Source: Eledone cirrhosa
Taxonomy: Eukaryota > Mollusca > Cephalopoda > Octopoda > Eledonidae
Length of the DNA stretch: 64,000 bases
Assembly (NCBI GenBank): GCA_964016885.1
Contig: OZ024742.1
Coordinates: 15,480,108 to 15,544,107 of the forward strand
Direction: 5' to 3'
Positions 51,801 through 64,000 of the stretch are shown one piece after another. Within the stretch, counting starts at the first letter, position 1. The number at the start of each line of letters is the position of its first letter. Position numbers and translations under genes: made by a program. Below the pieces are notes generated by a model. It was not told the DNA's origin. It saw nothing but the letters and a program-made list of their open reading frames with translations, and made no database searches.

Positions 51801-54800
51801 GAACCACAGAGTAAAGTGTGATTATTAAAGAACCACAGAGTAAAGTGTGATTATTAAAGTACCACAGAGTACAGTGTAATTATTAAAGAACCTCAGTGTC
51901 ATGTGTGATTATTAAAGAACCACAGAGAAATGTGTGATTATTAAAGAACCACAGAGTAAAGTGCGATTATTAAAGAACCACAGAGAAATGTGTGATTATT
52001 AAAGAACCACAGAGTAAAGTGCGATTATTAAAGAACCACAGAGAAATGTGTGATTATTAAAGAACCACAGAGTAAAGTGTGATTATTGACGAACCACAGA
52101 GTAAAGTGTGATTATTAAAGAACCTCAGAGTAAAGTGTGATTATTAAAGAACCACAGAGAAATGTGTGATTATTAAAGAACGACAGAGTAAAGTGCGATT
52201 ATTAAAGAACCACAGAGTAAAGTGTGATTATTAAAGAACCTCAGAGTAAAGTGTGATTATTAAAGAACCACAGAGAAATGTGTGATTATTAAAGAACCTC
52301 AGAGAAAAGTGTGATTATTAAAGAACCACAGAGAAATGTGTGATTATTAAACAACCTCAGAGTACAGTGTGATTATTAAAGAACCTCAGAGTAAAGTGTG
52401 ATAATTAAAGAACCACAGAGAAATGTGTGATTATTAACGAACCATAGAGTAAAGTGTGATTATTAAAGAACCACAGAGAAATGTGTGATTATTAAAGAAC
52501 CTCAGAGTAAAGTGTGATTATTAAAGAACCTCAGAGTAAAGTGTGATTATTAAAGAACCTCAGAATAAAGTGTGATTATTAAAGAACCACAGAGTAAAGT
52601 GTGATTATTAATGAACCTCAGAGTAAAGTGTGATTATTAAAGAACCATACAGAAATGTGAGATTATTAAAGAACCACAGAGTAAAGTGTGATTATTAAAG
52701 AACCTCAGAGTAAAGTGTGATTATTAAAGAACCTCAGAGGAAAAGTGTTATTATTAAAGAACCTCAGAGTAAAGTGTGATTATTAAAGAACCCCAGAGTA
52801 AAGTGTGATTATTAAGGAACCTCAGAGTAAAGTGTGATTATTAAAGAACCACAGAGTAAAGTGTGATTATTAAAGAACCTCAGAGTAAAGTGTGATTATT
52901 AAAAAACCACAGAGTAAAGTGTGATTATTAAAGAACCACAGAGAAATGTGTGATTATTAAAGAACCACAGAGTAAAGTGTGATTATTAAAGAACCTCAGA
53001 GTAAAGTGTGATTATTAAAGAACCACAGAGTAAAGTGTGATTATTAAAGAACCACAGAGTAAAGTGTGATTATTAAAGAACAACAAAGTAAAGTGTGATT
53101 ACTAAAGTACCACAGAGTACAGTGTAATTATTAAAGAACCTCAGTGTCATGTGTGATTATTAAAGAACCTCAGAGTAAAGTGTGATTATTAAAGAACCAC
53201 AGAGTAAAGTGCTATTATTAAAGAACCACAGAGTAAAGTGTGATTATTAAAGAACCTCAGAGTAAAGTGTGATTATTAAAGAACCACAGAGTAAAGTGTG
53301 ATTATTAAAGAACCACAGAGTAAAGTGTGATTATTAAAGAACCACAGAGTAAAGTGTGATTATTAAAGTACCACAGAGTACAGTGTAATTATTAAAGAAC
53401 CTCAGTGTCATGTGTGATTATTAAAGAACCTCAGAGTAAAGTGTGATTATTAAAGAACCACAGAGTAAAGTGTTATTATTAAAGAACCACAGAGAAATGT
53501 GAGATTATTAAAGACCCAGAGAGTAAAGGGTGATTATTAAAGAACCTCAGAGTAAAGTGTGATTATTAAAGAACCTCAGAGTAAAGTGTGATTATTAAAG
53601 AACCACAGAGTAAAGTGTGATTATTAAAGAACCTCAGAGTAAAGTGTTGATTATTAAAGAACCTCAGAGTAAAGTGTGATTATTAAAGGACCTCAGAGTA
53701 AAGTGTGATTATTAAAGAACCACAGAGTAAAGTGTGATTATTAAAGAACCTCAGAGTAAAGTGTGATTATTAAAGAACCACAGAGAAATGTGTGATTATT
53801 AAAGAACCACAGAGTAAAGTGTGATTATTAAAGAACCTCAGAGTAAAGTGTGATTATTAAAGAACCTCAGAGTAAAGTGTGATTATTAAAGAACCTCAGT
53901 GTCATGTGCGATTATTAAAGAACCTCAGAGTAAAGTGTGATTATTAAAGAACCTCAGAGTAAAGTGTGATTATTAAAGAACCTCAGAGTTAAGTGTGATT
54001 ATTAAAGAAACTCAGGGTAAAGTGTGATTATTAAAGTACCACAGAGTACAGTGTAATTATTAAAGAACCTCAGTGTCATGTGTGATTATTAAAGAACCTC
54101 AGAGTAAAGTGTGATTATTAAAGAACCACAGAGTAAAGTGTTATTATTAAAGAACCACAGAGAATTGTGAGATTATTAAAGAACCACAGAGTAAAGTGTG
54201 ATTATTAAAAAACCACAGAGTAAAGTGTGATTATTAAAGAACCTCAGAGTAAAGTGTGATCATTAAAGAACCTCAGAGTAAAGTGTGATTATTAAAGAAC
54301 CTCAGAGTAAAGTGTGATTATTAAAGAACCACAGAGAAATGTGTGATTATTAAAGAACCACAGAGTAAAGTGCGATTATTAAAGAACCACAGAGTAAAGT
54401 GTGATTATTAAAGAACCTCAGAGTAAAGTGTGATTATTAAAGAACCACAGAGAAATGTGTGATTATTAAAGAACCTCAGAGAAAACTGTGATTATTAAAG
54501 AACCACAGAGAAATGTGTGATTATTAAAGAACCTCAGAGTAAAGTGTGATTATTAAAGAACCTCAGAGTAAAGTGTGATAATTAAAGAACCACAGAGAAA
54601 TGAGTGATTATTAAAGAACCCCAGAGTAAAGTGCGATTATTAAGGAACCTCTGAGTAAAGTGTGATTATTAAAGAACCACAGAGTAAAGTGTGATTATTA
54701 AAGAACCTCAGAGTAAAGTGTGATTATTAAAGAACCACAGAGTAAAGTGTGATTATTAAAGAACCACAGAGAAATGTGTGATTATTAAAGAACCACAGAG

Positions 54801-57800
54801 TAAAGTGTGATTATTAAAGAACCACAGAGAAATGTGTGATTATTAAAGAACCACAGAGTAAAGTGCGATTATTAAAGAACCACAGAGTAAAGTGTGATTA
54901 TTAAAGAACCTCAGAGTAAAGTGTGATTATTAAAGAACCACAGAGAAATGTGTGATTATTAAAGAACCTCAGAGAAAAGTGTGATTATTAAAGAACCACA
55001 GAGAAATGTGTGATTATTAAAGAACCTCAGAGTAAAGTGTGATTATTAAAGAACCTCAGAGTGAAGTGTGATAATTACAGAACCACAGAGAAATGTGTGA
55101 TTATTAAAGAACCCCAGAGTAAAGTGCGATTATTAAGGAACCTCAGAGTAAAGTGTGATTATTAAAGAACCACAGAGTAAAGTGTGATTATTAAAGAACC
55201 TCAGAGTAAAGTGTGATTATTAAAGAACCACAGAGTAAAGTGTGATTATTAAAGAACCACAGAGAAAGGTGTGATTATTAAAGAACCACAGAGTAAAGTG
55301 TGATTATTAAAGAACCTCAGAGTAAAGTGTGATTATTAAAGAACCACAGAGTAAAGTGTGATTATTAAAGAACCACAGAGTTAAGTGTGATTATTAAAGA
55401 ACCACAGAGTAAAGTGTGATTATTAAAGTACCACAGAGTACAGTGTAATTATTAAAGAACCTCAGTGTCATGTGTGATTATTAAAGAACCACAGAGAAAT
55501 GTGTGATTATTAAAGAACCACAGAGTAAAGTGCGATTATTAAAGAACCACAGAGAAATGTGTGATTATTAAAGAACCACAGAGTAAAGTGCGATTATTAA
55601 AGAACCACAGAGAAATGTGTGATTATTAAAGAACCACAGAGTAAAGTGTGATTATTAACGAACCACAGAGTAAAGTGTGATTATTAAAGAACCTCAGAGT
55701 AAAGTGTGATTATTAAAGAACCACAGAGAAATGTGTGATTATTAAAGAACGACAGAGTAAAGTGCGATTATTAAAGAACCACAGAGTAAAGTGTGATTAT
55801 TAAAGAACCTCAGAGTAAAGTGTGATTATTAAAGAACCACAGAGAAATGTGTGATTATTAAAGAACCTCAGAGAAAAGTGTGATTATTAAAGAACCACAG
55901 AGAAATGTGTGATTATTAAACAACCTCAGAGTACAGTGTGATTATTAAAGAACCTCAGAGTAAAGTGTGATAATTAAAGAACCACAGAGAAATGTGTGAT
56001 TATTAACGAACCACAGAGTAAAGTGTGATTATTAAAGAACCACAGAGAAATGTGTGATTATTAAAGAACCTCAGAGTAAAGTGTGATTATTAAAGAACCT
56101 CAGAATAAAGTGTGATTATTAAAGAACCACAGAGTAAAGTGTGATTATTAATGAACCTCAGAGTAAAGTGTGATTATTAAAGAACCATACAGAAATGTGA
56201 GATTATTAAAGAACCACAGAGTAAAGTGTGATTATTAAAGAACCTCAGAGTAAAGTGTGATTATTAAAGAACCTCAGAGGAAAAGTGTTATTATTAAAGA
56301 ACCTCAGAGTAAAGTGTGATTATTAAAGAACCCCAGAGTAAAGTGTGATTAGTAAGGAACCTCAGAGTAAAGTGTGATTATTAAAGAACCACAGAGTAAA
56401 GTGTGATTATTAAAGAACCTCAGAGTATAGTGTGATTATTAAAAAACCACAGAGTAAAGTGTGATTATTAAAGAACCACAGAAAAATGTGTGATTATTAA
56501 AGAACCACAGAGTAAAGTGTGATTATTAAAGAAGCTCAGAGTAAAGTGTGATTATTAAAGAACCACAGAGTAAAGTGTGATTATTAAAGAACCACAGGGT
56601 AAAGTGTGATTATTAAAGAACAACAGAGTAAAGTGTGATTACTAAAGTACCACAGAGTACAGTGTAATTATTAAAGAACCTCAGTGTCATGTGTGATTAT
56701 TAAAGAACCTCAGAGTAAAGTGTGATTATTAAAGAACCACAGAGTAAAGTGTTATTATTAAAGAACCACAGAGAAATGTGAGATTATTAAAGACCCAGAG
56801 AGTAAAGGGTGATTATTAAAGAACCTCAGAGTAAAGTGTGATTATTAAAGAACCTCAGAGTAAAGTGTGATTATTAAAGAACCACAGAGTAAAGTGTGAT
56901 TATTAAAGAACCTCAGAGTAAAGTGTTGATTATTAAAGAACCTCAGAGTAAAGTGTGATTATTAAAGGACCTCAGAGTAAAGTGTGATTATTAAAGAACC
57001 ACAGAGTAAAGTGTGATTATTAAAGAACCTCAGAGTAAAGTGTGATTATTAAAGAACCACAGAGAAATGTGTGATTATTAAAGAACCACAGAGTAAAGTG
57101 TGATTATTAAAGAACCTCAGAGTAAAGTGTGATTATTAAAGAACCTCAGAGTAAAGTGTGATTATTAAAGAACCTCAGTGTCATGTGCGATTATTAAAGA
57201 ACCTCAGAGTAAAGTGTGATTATTAAAGAACCTCAGAGTAAAGTGTGATTATTAAAGAACCTCAGAGTTAAGTGTGATTATTAAAGAAACTCAGGGTAAA
57301 GTGTGATTATTAAAGTACCACAGAGTACAGTGTAATTATTAAAGAACCTCAGTGTCATGTGTGATTATTAAAGAACCTCAGAGTAAAGTGTGATTATTAA
57401 AGAACCACAGAGTAAAGTGTTATTATTAAAGAACCACAGAGAAATGTGAGATTATTAAAGAACCACAGAGTAAAGTGTGATTATTAAAAAACCACAGAGT
57501 AAAGTGTGATTATTAAAGAACCTCAGAGTAAAGTGTGATCATTAAAGAACCTCAGAGTAAAGTGTGATTATTAAAGAACCTCAGAGTAAAGTGTGATTAT
57601 TAAAGAACCACAGAGAAATGTGTGATTATTAAAGAACCACAGAGTAAAGTGCGATTATTAAAGAACCACAGAGTAAAGTGTGATTATTAAAGAACCTCAG
57701 AGTAAAGTGTGATTATTAAAGAACCACAGAGAAATGTGTGATTATTAAAGAACCTCAGAGAAAACTGTGATTATTAAAGAACCACAGAGAAATGTGTGAT

Positions 57801-60800
57801 TATTAAAGAACCTCAGAGTAAAGTGTGATTATTAAAGAACCTCAGAGTAAAGTGTGATAATTAAAGAACCACAGAGAAATGAGTGATTATTAAAGAACCC
57901 CAGAGTAAAGTGCGATTATTAAGGAACCTCTGAGTAAAGTGTGATTATTAAAGAACCACAGAGTAAAGTGTGATTATTAAAGAACCTCAGAGTAAAGTGT
58001 GATTATTAAAGAACCACAGAGTAAAGTGTGATTATTAAAGAACCACAGAGAAATGTGTGATTATTAAAGAACCACAGAGTAAAGTGTGATTATTAAAGAA
58101 CCACAGAGAAATGTGTGATTATTAAAGAACCACAGAGTAAAGTGCGATTATTAAAGAACCACAGAGTAAAGTGTGATTATTAAAGAACCTCAGAGTAAAG
58201 TGTGATTATTAAAGAACCACAGAGAAATGTGTGATTATTAAAGAACCTCAGAGAAAAGTGTGATTATTAAAGAACCACAGAGAAATGTGTGATTATTAAA
58301 GAACCTCAGAGTAAAGTGTGATTATTAAAGAACCTCAGAGTGAAGTGTGATAATTACAGAACCACAGAGAAATGTGTGATTATTAAAGAACCCCAGAGTA
58401 AAGTGCGATTATTAAGGAACCTCAGAGTAAAGTGTGATTATTAAAGAACCACAGAGTAAAGTGTGATTATTAAAGAACCTCAGAGTAAAGTGTGATTATT
58501 AAAGAACCACAGAGTAAAGTGTGATTATTAAAGAACCACAGAGAAAGGTGTGATTATTAAAGAACCACAGAGTAAAGTGTGATTATTAAAGAACCTCAGA
58601 GTAAAGTGTGATTATTAAAGAACCACAGAGTAAAGTGTGATTATTAAAGAACCACAGAGTAAAGTGTGATTATTAAAGAACCACAGAGTAAAGTGTGATT
58701 ATTAAAGTACCACAGAGTACAGTGTAATTATTAAAGAACCTCAGTGTCATGTGTGATTATTAAAGAACCACAGAGAAATGTGTGATTATTAAAGAACCAC
58801 AGAGTAAAGTGCGATTATTAAAGAACCACAGAGAAATGTGTGATTATTAAAGAACCACAGAGTAAAGTGCGATTATTAAAGAACCACAGAGAAATGTGTG
58901 ATTATTAAAGAACCACAGAGTAAAGTGTGATTATTAACGAACCACAGAGTAAAGTGTGATTATTAAAGAACCTCAGAGTAAAGTGTGATTATTAAAGAAC
59001 CACAGAGAAATGTGTGATTATTAAAGAACGACAGAGTAAAGTGCGATTATTAAAGAACCACAGAGTAAAGTGTGATTATTAAAGAACCTCAGAGTAAAGT
59101 GTGATTATTAAAGAACCACAGAGAAATGTGTGATTATTAAAGAACCTCAGAGAAAAGTGTGATTATTAAAGAACCACAGAGAAATGTGTGATTATTAAAC
59201 AACCTCAGAGTACAGTGTGATTATTAAAGAACCTCAGAGTAAAGTGTGATAATTAAAGAACCACAGAGAAATGTGTGATTATTAACGAACCACAGAGTAA
59301 AGTGTGATTATTAAAGAACCACAGAGAAATGTGTGATTATTAAAGAACCTCAGAGTAAAGTGTGATTATTAAAGAACCTCAGAGTAAAGTGTGATTATTA
59401 AAGAACCTCAGAATAAAGTGTGATTATTAAAGAACCACAGAGTAAAGTGTGATTATTAATGAACCTCAGAGTAAAGTGTGATTATTAAAGAACCATACAG
59501 AAATGTGAGATTATTAAAGAACCACAGAGTAAAGTGTGATTATTAAAGAACCTCAGAGTAAAGTGTGATTATTAAAGAACCTCAGAGGAAAAGTGTTATT
59601 ATTAAAGAACCTCAGAGTAAAGTGTGATTATTAAAGAACCCCAGAGTAAAGTGTGATTATTAAGGAACCTCAGAGTAAAGTGTGATTATTAAAGAACCAC
59701 AGAGTAAAGTGTGATTATTAAAGAACCTCAGAGTAAAGTGTGATTATTAAAAAACCACAGAGTAAAGTGTGATTATTAAAGAACCACAGAGAAATGTGTG
59801 ATTATTAAAGAACCACAGAGTAAAGTGTGATTATTAAAGAAGCTCAGAGTAAAGTGTGATTATTAAAGAACCACAGAGTAAAGTGTGATTATTAAAGAAC
59901 CACAGAGTAAAGTGTGATTATTAAAGAACAACAGAGTAAAGTGTGATTACTAAAGTACCACAGAGTACAGTGTAATTATTAAAGAACCTCAGTGTCATGT
60001 GTGATTATTAAAGAACCTCAGAGTAAAGTGTGATTATTAAAGAACCACAGAGTAAAGTGCTATTATTAAAGAACCACAGAGTAAAGTGTGATTATTAAAG
60101 AACCTCAGAGTAAAGTGTGATTATTAAAGAACCACAGAGTAAAGTGTGATTATTAAAGAACCACAGAGTAAAGTGTGATTATTAAAGAACCACAGAGTAA
60201 AGTGTGATTATTAAAGTACCACAGAGTACAGTGTAATTATTAAAGAACCTCAGTGTCATGTGTGATTATTAAAGAACCTCAGAGTAAAGTGTGATTATTA
60301 AAGAACCACAGAGTAAAGTGTTATTATTAAAGAACCACAGAGAAATGTGAGATTATTAAAGACCCAGAGAGTAAAGGGTGATTATTAAAGAACCTCAGAG
60401 TAAAGTGTGATTATTAAAGAACCTCAGAGTAAAGTGTGATTATTAAAGAACCACAGAGTATAGTGTGATTATTAAAGAACCTCAGAGTAAAGTGTTGATT
60501 ATTAAAGAACCTCAGAGTAAAGTGTGATTATTAAAGGACCTCAGAGTAAAGTGTGATTATTAAAGAACCACAGAGTAAAGTGTGATTATTAAAGAACCTC
60601 AGAGTAAAGTGTGATTATTAAAGAACCACAGAGAAATGTGTGATTATTAAAGAACCACAGAGTAAAGTGTGATTATTAAAGAACCTCAGAGTAAAGTGTG
60701 ATTATTAAAGAACCTCAGAGTAAAGTGTGATTATTAAAGAACCTCAGTGTCATGTGCGATTATTAAAGAACCTCAGAGTAAAGTGTGATTATTAAAGAAC

Positions 60801-63800
60801 CTCAGAGTAAAGTGTGATTATTAAAGAACCTCAGAGTTAAGTGTGATTATTAAAGAAACTCAGGGTAAAGTGTGATTATTAAAGTACCACAGAGTACAGT
60901 GTAATTATTAAAGAACCTCAGTGTCATGTGTGATTATTAAAGAACCTCAGAGTAAAGTGTGATTATTAAAGAACCACAGAGTAAAGTGTTATTATTAAAG
61001 AACCACAGAGAAATGTGAGATTATTAAAGAACCAGAGAGTAAAGTGTGATTATTAAAAAACCACAGAGTAAAGTGTGATTATTAAAGAACCTCAGAGTAA
61101 AGTGTGATCATTAAAGAACCTCAGAGTAAAGTGTGATTATTAAAGAACCTCAGAGTAAAGTGTGATTATTAAAGAACCACAGAGAAATGTGTGATTATTA
61201 AAGAACCACAGAGTAAAGTGCGATTATTAAAGAACCACAGAGTAAAGTGTGATTATTAAAGAACCTCAGAGTAAAGTGTGATTATTAAAGAACCACAGAG
61301 AAATGTGTGATTATTAAAGAACCTCAGAGAAAACTGTGATTATTAAAGAACCACAGAGAAATGTGTGATTATTAAAGAACCTCAGAGTAAAGTGTGATTA
61401 TTAAAGAACCTCAGAGTAAAGTGTGATAATTAAAGAACCACAGAGAAATGAGTGATTATTAAAGAACCCCAGAGTAAAGTGCGATTATTAAGGAACCTCT
61501 GAGTAAAGTGTGATTATTAAAGAACCACAGAGTAAAGTGTGATTATTAAAGAACCTCAGAGTAAAGTGTGATTATTAAAGAACCACAGAGTAAAGTGTGA
61601 TTATTAAAGAACCACAGAGAAATGTGTGATTATTAAAGAACCACAGAGTAAAGTGTGATTATTAAAGAACCTCAGAGTAAAGTGTGATTATTAAAGAACC
61701 ACAGAGTAAAGTGTGATTATTAAAGAACCTCAGAGTAAAGTGTGATTATTAAAGAACCACAGAGTAAAGTGTGATTATTAAAGTACCACAGAGTACAGTG
61801 TAATTATTAAAGAACCTCAGTGTCATGTGTGATTATTAAAGAACCTCAGAGTAAAGTGTGATTATTAAAGAACCACAGAGTAAAGTGTTATTATTAAAGA
61901 ACCACAGAGAAATGTGTGATTATTAAAGACCCAGAGAGTAAAGGGTGATTATTAAAGAACCTCAGAGTAAAGCGTGATTATTAAAGAACCTCAGAGTAAA
62001 GTGTGATTATTAAAGAACCACAGAGTAAAGTGTGATTATTAAAGAACCTCAGAGTAAAGTGTTGATTATTAAAGAACCTCAGAGTAAAGTGTGATTATTA
62101 AAGAACCTCAGAGAAAAGTGTGATTATTAAAGAACCACAGAGTAAAGTGTGATTATTAAAGAACCTCAGAGTAAAGTGTGATTAATAAAGAACCACAGAG
62201 AAATGTGTGATTATTAAAGAACCACAGAGTAAAGTGTGATTATTAAAGAACCTCAGAGTAAAGTGTGATTATTAAAGAACCTCAGAGTAAAGTGTGATTA
62301 TTAAAGAACCAGTGTCATGTGCGATTATTAAAGAACCACAGAGTAAAGTGTGCTTATTAAAGAACCTCAGAGTAAAGTGTGATTATTAAAGAACCTCAGA
62401 GTAAAGTGTGATTATTAAAGAACCTCAGAGTTAAGTGTGATTATTAAAGAAACTCAGGGTAAAGTGTGATTATTAAAGTACCACAGAGTACAGTGTAATT
62501 ATTAAAGAACCTCAGTGTCATGTGTGATTATTAAAGAACCTCAGAGTAAAGTGTGATTATTAAAGAACCACAGAGTAAAGTGTTATTATTAAAGAACCAC
62601 AGAGAAATGTGAGATTATTAAAGAACCACGGAGTAAAGTGTGATTATTAAAGAACCACAGAGTAAAGTGTGATTATTAAAGAACGTCAGAGTAAAGTGTT
62701 TATCATTAAAGAACCTCAGAGTAAAGTGTGATTATTAAAGAACCTCAGAGTAAAATGTGATTATTAAAGAACCACAGAGAAATGTGTGATTATTAAAGAA
62801 CCACAGAGTAAAGTGCGATTATTAAAGAACCACAGAGTAAAGTGTGATTATTAAAGAACCTCAGAGTAAAGTGTGATTATTAAAGAACCACAGAGAAATG
62901 TGTGATTATTAAAGAACCTCAAAGAAAAGTGTGATTATTAAAGAACCACAGAGAAATGTGTGATTATTAAAGAACCTCAGAGTAAAGTGTGATTATTAAA
63001 GAACCTCAGAGTAAAGTGTGATAATTAAAGAACCACAGAGAAATGTGTGATTATTAAAGAACCACAGAGTAAAGTGTGATTAATAAAGAACCACAGAGAA
63101 ATGTGTGATTATTAACGAACCACAGAGTAAAGTGTGATTATTAAAGAACCACAGAGAAATGTGTGATTATTAAAGAACCTCAGAGTAAAGTGTGATTATT
63201 AAAGAACCTCAGAATAAAGTGTGATTATTAAAGAACCACAGAGTAAAGTGTGATTATTAATGAACCTCAGAGTAAAGTGTGATTATTAAAGAACCACAGA
63301 GTAAAGTGTGATTATTAAAGAACCACAGAGAAATGTGTGATTATTAAAGAACCACAGAGTAAAGTGTGATTATTAAAGAACCTCAGAGTAAAGTGTGATT
63401 ATTAAAGGACCACAGAGTAAAGTGGGATTATTAAAGAACCACAGAGTAAAGTGTGATTATTAAAGAACAACAGAGTAAAGTGTGATTATTAAAGTACCAC
63501 AGAGTCCAGTGTAATTATTAAAGAACCCCAGTGTCATGTGTGATTATTAAAGAATCTCAGAGTAAAGTGTGATTATTAAAGAACCACAGAGTAAAGTGTT
63601 ATTATTAAAGAACCACAGAGTAAAGTGTGATTATTAAAGTACCACAGAGTAAAGTGTGATTATTAAAGTACCACAGAGTACAGTGTAATTATTAAAGAAC
63701 CTCAGTGTCATGTGTGATTATTAAAGAATCTCAGAGTAAAGTGTGATTATTAAAGAACCTCAGAGTAAAGTGTGATTATTAAAGAACCACAGAGTAAAGT

Positions 63801-64000
63801 GTGATTATTAAAGAACCACAGAGTAAAGTGTGATTATTAAAGTACCACAGAGTACAGTGTAATTATTAAAGAACCTCAGTGTCATGTGTGATTATTAAAG
63901 AACCTCAGAGTAAAGTGTGATTATTAAAGAACCACAGAGTAAAGTGTTATTATTAAAGAACCACAGAGAAATGTGAGATTATTAAAGACCCACAGAGTAA
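39817..64000. repeat. 29-bp satellite with higher-order structure (over 800 units)
   Basis: The unit is ATTATTAAAGAAC plus CNCAGAGTAAAGTGTG (29 bp), continuous from about 39817 to the window edge; 24.2 kb is about 830 units. Main variants are CCACAG versus CCTCAG, AGTAAAG versus AGAAATG or AGAAAAG, and GTGTCATG. Some units are 27, 28 or 30 bp. Marker variants recur at long distance. The extra-T unit (GTGTTGATTATT) is near 50653, 53645, 56931 and 60497, giving blocks of about 2.99, 3.29 and 3.57 kb. A GATAATT marker near 42650, 44711, 45262 and 46510 shows shorter blocks. No ORF is possible for long because TAA recurs in each unit. Confidence 0.97.

Noticed and set aside
39817..64000. Telomere-like, CRISPR-like or protein-coding reading of the 29-bp array
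   Set aside because: No spacers, no telomere motif, and stops occur in every unit. It is a satellite.

Overview
The window is eukaryotic, intergenic, repeat-dominated DNA, most likely from a cephalopod mollusc (octopus or squid). This attribution rests on my recollection of family sequences. There are tRNA-headed SINEs with the body motif GATAAAATAAAGTACCAG, RTE-type LINEs ending in (ATC/GAT)n, many (TA)n tracts, Penelope-like elements (PLEs) and a very long satellite. I see no convincing host protein gene and no genuine tRNA or rRNA gene.

Layout. 1-3430: degenerate CR1/Jockey-group LINE. 3.9-5.7, 9.36-11.1 and 20.05-21.74 kb: three truncated copies of one RTE-like LINE whose RT is followed by a PHD-like C4HC3 finger. 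6.6-7.5, 11.3-13.6, 23.4-25.25 and 33.4-35.0 kb: four PLE pieces with C-terminal GIY-YIG domains; the last two are bracketed by inverted copies of their own 3' end. 25.25-29.83 kb: Tx1/L1-like LINE with two frameshifts in ORF2. 30-39.8 kb: SINEs, LINE scraps, fold-back repeats, a perfect 243-bp palindrome, micro- and minisatellites. 39.8-64.0 kb: one 29-bp satellite with higher-order structure, running off the window.

The most interesting content is a set of hammerhead ribozyme (HHR) elements that do not code for protein. At 13.94-19.98 kb twenty nearly identical 310-bp units are arranged as ten head-to-tail copies facing ten inverted copies. Each unit carries a type I HHR fold: CUGAAGA, a small stem II, GAAA, a palindromic stem III, a GUA cleavage triplet, and a stem I with an internal loop and a distal 16-bp perfect helix. 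This is the organisation of metazoan retrozymes, small non-autonomous retroelements that make self-cleaved circular RNAs. Other HHR candidates lie in a 534-bp-period element (5.78-6.42 kb), in a 1,003-bp direct-repeat element with two HHRs (21.8-23.35 kb), and at 32.7 and 33.05 kb. Decayed look-alikes are at 3.6, 8.97, 33.5, 34.85 and 35.8 kb. Almost all candidates share a non-Watson-Crick 10.1-11.1 pair, and most share a palindromic, nearly loopless stem III that suggests dimeric action.

How the parts may work together (inference): PLE-type RT/GIY-YIG enzymes could supply reverse transcription and integration for the HHR elements. Most element copies from about 5.7 to 23.4 kb abut (TA)n tracts, which suggests these tracts are landing sites or are created on insertion. 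None of the ribozymes has been tested here; the folds were drawn by eye.
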